Assembly (NCBI RefSeq): GCF_964204645.1 | Contig: NC_134025.1 | Location: 11,043,001 to 11,107,000 of the forward strand | Length of the DNA: 64,000 nucleotides | Direction: 5' to 3' | Origin: Tubulanus polymorphus | Taxonomy: Eukaryota; Nemertea; Palaeonemertea; Tubulaniformes; Tubulanidae | Shown: in pieces, positions 63,803 through 64,000 of the stretch | How positions within the stretch are numbered: position 1 is the first letter of the stretch | Layout of the letters: each line of letters opens with the position of its first letter | Notes under the pieces: generated by a model | The model's input: the letters and a program-made list of their open reading frames with translations, nothing else | The model's database searches: none | Told to the model about the DNA's origin: nothing | Program-made: the position numbers and the translations under genes

Positions 63803-64000
63803 CCCGCGATCACATGAGCATTTTTGGAACAACTGTTCACACAGGTGCTAAATGGGCGTGTGCCTGTTTGGCCAGGGCCAAAATTTAGCACGGTCAAATT
63901 ATTGCATGTGAGGGATTTGAGTATGCATTGAGTGAGACAGACAGAAACTGTTACGATTATATGCGCAATCTAGCAATCTCAGTAAATTTCCGAGACTATA
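63803..64000 (+). mobile_element. CGCGATCACA-ended MITE family, copy e (cut by window end)
   Basis: Begins CCCGCGATCACATGAGCATTTTTGG and continues with GTGCTAAATGGGCGTGTGCCTG and CAAAATTTAGCACGGTC, matching copy c. The right terminus is outside the window. Confidence 0.65.

Larger units (their letters stand above)
29263..64000 (-). other. Sequence upstream of the CCHC exon: BCL11 first intron and/or 5' intergenic DNA
   Basis: No exon with a GACAT (reverse Met-Ser) context followed upstream by Arg codons was found by eye across this span, so the usual MSRRK-type first exon is probably beyond position 64000. No other gene is recognised. The span holds SINEs (39781, 42600, 42815, 52506, 53551), MITEs (36894, 38360, 44654, 62136, 63803), a hAT-like element (56674-57730), dispersed repeats (31785, 51574, 53885), two exon-like fragments (32800, 35530), a cruciform (41831), microsatellites, and several CpG-rich unique blocks (about 34.3, 35.4, 49.2-50.3, 52.1, 54.6-55.2, 58.5 kb). 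Confidence 0.6.

Overview
The window looks like nuclear DNA from an invertebrate animal. It has long introns, consensus GT/AG splice sites, tRNA-derived SINEs, MITE-like foldback elements, a Penelope-type repeat and many (TA)n, (GA)n, (GT)n and TCG/CGA-rich microsatellites. CpG is abundant rather than depleted, which argues against a vertebrate. A spiralian (mollusc, annelid or brachiopod) is my best guess, but nothing here fixes the phylum.

Only one gene is firmly identified: a BCL11 (CTIP/EVI9) family zinc-finger transcription factor on the minus strand, running right to left. Two coding exons are visible. The upstream one (28847-29245) carries the N-terminal CCHC zinc finger. The downstream one (1-1655, cut by the left window edge) carries a C2H2 finger, the conserved LDFYSQRLRRLAG-type segment, the central pair of C2H2 fingers, the acidic stretch, the IQQYSEAFQQAL-type segment and the start of the region before the C-terminal finger triplet. 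The downstream exon has no stop codon inside the window. The two exons are separated by an intron of about 27.2 kb and join in phase 1. The C-terminal fingers lie beyond position 1, and exon 1 (normally encoding an MSRRKQ-type repressor motif) was not found up to position 64000, so the first intron probably exceeds 34 kb.

Both introns are a patchwork. CpG-rich, repeat-poor blocks with clustered homeodomain-, GATA-, TCF- and T-box-like motifs (near 7.7, 13.5, 17.9, 34.3, 35.4 and 52.1 kb) could be cis-regulatory elements. They alternate with AT-rich mobile-element debris: three copies of a 190 bp MITE with ATACCTTGTTTCTC ends, at least five insertions of a CGCGATCACA-ended family, several tRNA-derived SINE families, a hAT-like element, a Penelope-like long inverted repeat with a hammerhead-like core, a 44 bp x 6 tandem repeat and a near-perfect AT-rich cruciform. 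Two related exon-like fragments (32800-33076 and about 35530-35735) are remnants of an unidentified multicopy gene or element.

The most interesting observation is in the BCL11 protein. It carries two CtBP-recruitment-type motifs, PMNLS in the upstream exon and PTDLSSRK beside the acidic region, which suggests a co-repressor link built into this gene in this lineage.
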